Source of the DNA: Sphingobacterium sp. SYP-B4668
Lineage (GTDB): Bacteria > Bacteroidota > Bacteroidia > Sphingobacteriales > Sphingobacteriaceae
Assembly: GCF_027627455.1 (NCBI RefSeq)
Contig: NZ_CP115483.1
Location: forward strand, 3,596,001-3,660,000
Reading direction: 5' to 3'
DNA length: 64,000 nt
The notes under the pieces were generated by a model. It worked only from the letters and a program-made list of their open reading frames with translations, was not told the DNA's origin and did no database searches. A program made the position numbers and the translations under genes. Of this stretch, positions 61,550 through 64,000 are shown piece after piece. Within the stretch, counting starts at the first letter, position 1; every line of letters begins with the position of its first letter.

Positions 61550-63184
61550 CTAATATCCAGGGTTTTGACCCAACGTGCTTGGATCGGGCATTCCATCAAA
61601 CTGCTCTTGTGGAATAGGACGGTACTGGTGAAAATCCTTGATAAAGGCCGAAGCGTCTGGATTGGCCATCTTAACTCGCTCAAGCAATTTACCTGTACGA
61701 CGGAGGTCAAACCAACGCTGAAACTCTCCTGTGAGCTCTCTACCACGTTCATCCAATAAAAAATCAATATCCATATTTGCAGCTTGTACCTTCATTCTGT
61801 CTTCAAAACCTGGTTTTACTATTCGCCTACGCAAAAAATTGATATCATCCGCTGCTGCCTGGCGATCTGGAGCTGCCTTGCGCATATTTGCTTCGGCACG
61901 GATTAAATAAAGCTCAGCAAGTCTGATAACGGGATAATTTCGACTGGAGAGTGTCGACATTGAACTTGGTCGAGTATGATCGTCAAACTTACTGACCCCC
62001 ACAAAAGTAAACCGATCTTTAGGGACGCCCCTCTCGTCGTATTGATCCGAAATATCAAATGCCGTATACCTTTTTTTGGTATATTCTCGTTGTTCTGGCG
62101 TAAAAACCCCATTATACAGGAACAAGGCTGTATCGCTGTACATTGTTTTCATCAATGGAAATTCAGAAGTATTGTCATTGGGATCATTATAGTACCAAAC
62201 CCACTGATGCCCTTGCTCCCACCTCAAATCAGCCTCCTTGTCAAAAAGATCAAGATAGAACTTGCTGGGTAACATCCGACATCCACCATAGCCCGTCCAC
62301 CCCAACTCAGTCTGTACTCCGGCGAATCTATCAATAAACATTTGACTGGCCTGCCACCAAACACCACTGCCACCACCAAAAGCTTCATCAGATGAAAATT
62401 CGGAAGTCCAGATAAACTCCGAATTGGTTTTGGAAGCATCCCAAAGATCTTTCCAATTCGGAGATAATACGTACCCCCCATTCAAAATAACATCGGATGA
62501 TGCATCGATAGCCTTTTGCCAATCCTCTGCATATAGGTACATTCGAGCTAGAAATGATTTAATCACCCAATAATCGACACGCCCTCGCTCCACGGCCTTG
62601 TCTACCGAGACCAATGTAAGGGCGGTTTCCAAATTGCCTATTATGCGTTCATAAAATGCCTGTCTATCGGAACGCCTTGCTGCCAAACCCTCCTCTACCG
62701 CGGTAGTCTGCGGAAGATATGCTCCACCCCATGTCTCGGTAATAATCCACAAAAACATGGCTTGTAAGGTCAACACTTCGGCCTTGCGGTATTTTTTTGT
62801 AGCCTCGTTCTCATACGGGACATTGTCTATTGTCTCTAAAAACAAATTGCTATTCCAAACCGCTTTATAACAATGGTTCCATAACCAGGCTAAATTTCCT
62901 TCATAGCCATCCAGACCCTTATAATCTGTTAATTCAATTGCTCCATTATTATTGCCCCGTAACCAAATATCAGTACCGCTCTCTGACAAAATACCGAAAG
63001 TAAACCCGCCCCCATATAAATTGTTTATTTTTGAATACAATAGATGTACTAGGGCATCACTCCCCTCCTCGGTATCGAATACTCCTACCGTAGCTCCGTA
63101 GGACTCTTCTTCCAAATAACTGCATCGAACCAATCCTATGACAAGAACTGCTATCAGACAGATTTTTATTAGTATGCTTTTCAT
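61550..63184 (-). CDS. SusD/RagB-family outer-membrane lipoprotein (third locus)
   Basis: A 544-aa SusD-type protein; signal MKSILIKICLIAVLVIGLVRC with the lipidated Cys21. Family blocks: YRKAEVLTLQAMFLWIITETWGGAYLPQT, SFLARMYLYAEDWQKAIDAS, IRLAELYLIRAEANMRKA and DERGRELTGEFQRWFDLRRTGKL. It ends PIPQEQFDGMPD. Starts 10 bp after SusC and is followed 25 bp later by the lectin-fold gene, so the order SusC-SusD-lectin matches the mannan locus without the GH76. Confidence 0.95.
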   Translation of the reverse strand: MKSILIKICLIAVLVIGLVRCSYLEEESYGATVGVFDTEEGSDALVHLLYSKINNLYGGGFTFGILSESGTDIWLRGNNNGAIELTDYKGLDGYEGNLAWLWNHCYKAVWNSNLFLETIDNVPYENEATKKYRKAEVLTLQAMFLWIITETWGGAYLPQTTAVEEGLAARRSDRQAFYERIIGNLETALTLVSVDKAVERGRVDYWVIKSFLARMYLYAEDWQKAIDASSDVILNGGYVLSPNWKDLWDASKTNSEFIWTSEFSSDEAFGGGSGVWWQASQMFIDRFAGVQTELGWTGYGGCRMLPSKFYLDLFDKEADLRWEQGHQWVWYYNDPNDNTSEFPLMKTMYSDTALFLYNGVFTPEQREYTKKRYTAFDISDQYDERGVPKDRFTFVGVSKFDDHTRPSSMSTLSSRNYPVIRLAELYLIRAEANMRKAAPDRQAAADDINFLRRRIVKPGFEDRMKVQAANMDIDFLLDERGRELTGEFQRWFDLRRTGKLLERVKMANPDASAFIKDFHQYRPIPQEQFDGMPDPSTLGQNPGY

Positions 63185-63194
63185 AAAAAACTAT

Positions 63195-64000
63195 TTAAAA
63201 TTGAATATTTGCTCCGACCAAAAAGACGCGTTCGCCAAAAGAGATGCCACGCTGACGGCTAAATTGCATGTATCGATAGGGATCATTAGACGTTAAATAA
63301 AATCGTGCACGTTTGACAAACTTACCCATAGCTTGAGTCCCAAGCGTATACCCTACGGTAACATTGCGCAGGGTCACAAAATCATTGTCCTTGTAACCAA
63401 TCGCATTTATATAGCGAGCACCTTGGCCCGCAATTGGACGAGGATGTAGATTTTCGGGATTCTCCGGTGTCCAATAGTCCACTTTCACCGTATTCCAACG
63501 CCCCATCTGATTGGCCCAGGTCGACGTACTAAGGTTGTCAAAAACCATGGCTCCAAACTCTCCATATAAATCCATTGCGATATCGAACCCCTTCCAATGG
63601 CCAGTGAGTTGTACTGAACCAGACCATTCGGGACGATCCGTACCTAAAATAACTCGGTCTTCGCCATCGATGACACCGTTGCCATCCCTATCTCGAACAC
63701 GAATCTCACCGGGACGTTGCCCATAAAGCTCCGCAACGCCAGCCTCACTCTCTTGCCAGATTCCTAAGTATTCTAAATCATAGTGTACACCATTGATCGG
63801 ATAACCTATCCACCACCTATTTTGAATATCCGCCACCAACTTAGGGTCGTAAAGCTCGACAAGCTTTTCTTTATTCCGATAAGCGGTAAAATTCAGTCCT
63901 AATTCATAGTCGTCCTTCTGAAGTGGCTTGGTATTCAGGGTCAATTCGAATCCCTGATTCTGTGTCTTGCCAATATTTTCCCATGCATAATTAAATCCAC
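63195..64000 (-). CDS. SusC/RagA-family TonB-linked transporter, C-terminal part (third locus)
   Basis: The last 268 codons of a SusC-type barrel; the frame is open to the window edge. Typical are NIGKTQNQGFELTLNTKPLQ, VRDRDGNGVIDGEDRVILGTD and the ending GISFGERVFLVGANIQF. The plug and any STN or carboxypeptidase-like domain lie outside the window. Operon partner of the SusD 10 bp downstream. Confidence 0.94.
   Translation of the reverse strand, partial: GFNYAWENIGKTQNQGFELTLNTKPLQKDDYELGLNFTAYRNKEKLVELYDPKLVADIQNRWWIGYPINGVHYDLEYLGIWQESEAGVAELYGQRPGEIRVRDRDGNGVIDGEDRVILGTDRPEWSGSVQLTGHWKGFDIAMDLYGEFGAMVFDNLSTSTWANQMGRWNTVKVDYWTPENPENLHPRPIAGQGARYINAIGYKDNDFVTLRNVTVGYTLGTQAMGKFVKRARFYLTSNDPYRYMQFSRQRGISFGERVFLVGANIQF

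Noticed and set aside
1..64000. CRISPR arrays, tRNA, rRNA, insertion sequences or attachment sites
   Set aside because: No regularly spaced repeats, no tRNA-like cloverleaf, no transposase and no terminal inverted repeats were seen on reading through both strands.

Overview
The window looks like a stretch of chromosome from a member of the Bacteroidota, most likely a Sphingobacterium/Pedobacter-type soil or environmental bacterium. This rests on three SusC/SusD outer-membrane glycan import pairs, a FecR/ECF-sigma pair, lipoprotein signals of Bacteroidota type, promoters of the TTTG-N19/20-TAnnTTTG class, very little Shine-Dalgarno signal, and AT-rich intergenic DNA. I see no rRNA, tRNA, insertion sequence, prophage or CRISPR array.

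Layout. 1-9.4 kb: end of an S9 peptidase, asparagine synthetase B, a Crp-type regulator, three VOC-fold proteins in a row, isopentenyl-diphosphate isomerase, an ECF sigma factor with its anti-sigma factor, and a DUF389 membrane protein. 9.5-17 kb: a YbdG-type mechanosensitive channel, two tandem putative small RNAs, MetA (with the Glu111 that marks acetyl-CoA users), a methyltransferase and several small proteins. 17-23.5 kb: an SOS-type mutasome, imuA-imuB-dnaE2, divergent from a LexA-like XRE/S24 repressor; two tandem dyad operators sit in the 67-bp gap between them. 23.5-27.5 kb: split chromate transporter, DUF1003 protein, two ferritin-like secreted proteins and a third copy of the small-RNA element. 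27.5-31.5 kb: GH116 glycosidase coupled to a secreted RbsD/FucU-like lipoprotein, and a decayed gene. 31.5-36.5 kb: isochorismatase-family hydrolase, a luciferase-like monooxygenase with flavin reductase, and a large-subunit catalase.

36.5-46.2 kb is a complete polysaccharide utilisation locus on the minus strand: ECF sigma, FecR anti-sigma, SusC with an STN signalling domain, SusD, a GH76 endo-alpha-1,6-mannanase and a lectin-fold lipoprotein. It probably senses and uses an alpha-mannan such as yeast cell-wall mannan. 46.8-57.6 kb holds a second SusC/SusD pair facing two large exported c-type cytochrome proteins, one a ThuA/sugar-dehydrogenase/cytochrome fusion. 58-64 kb holds a GrpB protein, a six-hairpin glycosidase lipoprotein with a clear promoter and palindrome, and a third SusC/SusD pair followed by a paralogue of the lectin-fold lipoprotein; the window ends inside this SusC.

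The most unusual items are (1) a three-copy family of about 70-nt elements made of a conserved 5' box plus a terminator-like hairpin whose stem changes while staying paired and whose loop keeps TCCCC; (2) the paired operators of the LexA-like mutasome regulator; (3) a mutarotase-like fold placed on a lipoprotein and translationally coupled to a GH116 enzyme; and (4) two gene remnants in intergenic DNA. All functional statements come from reading the sequence and family knowledge; no database search was run.
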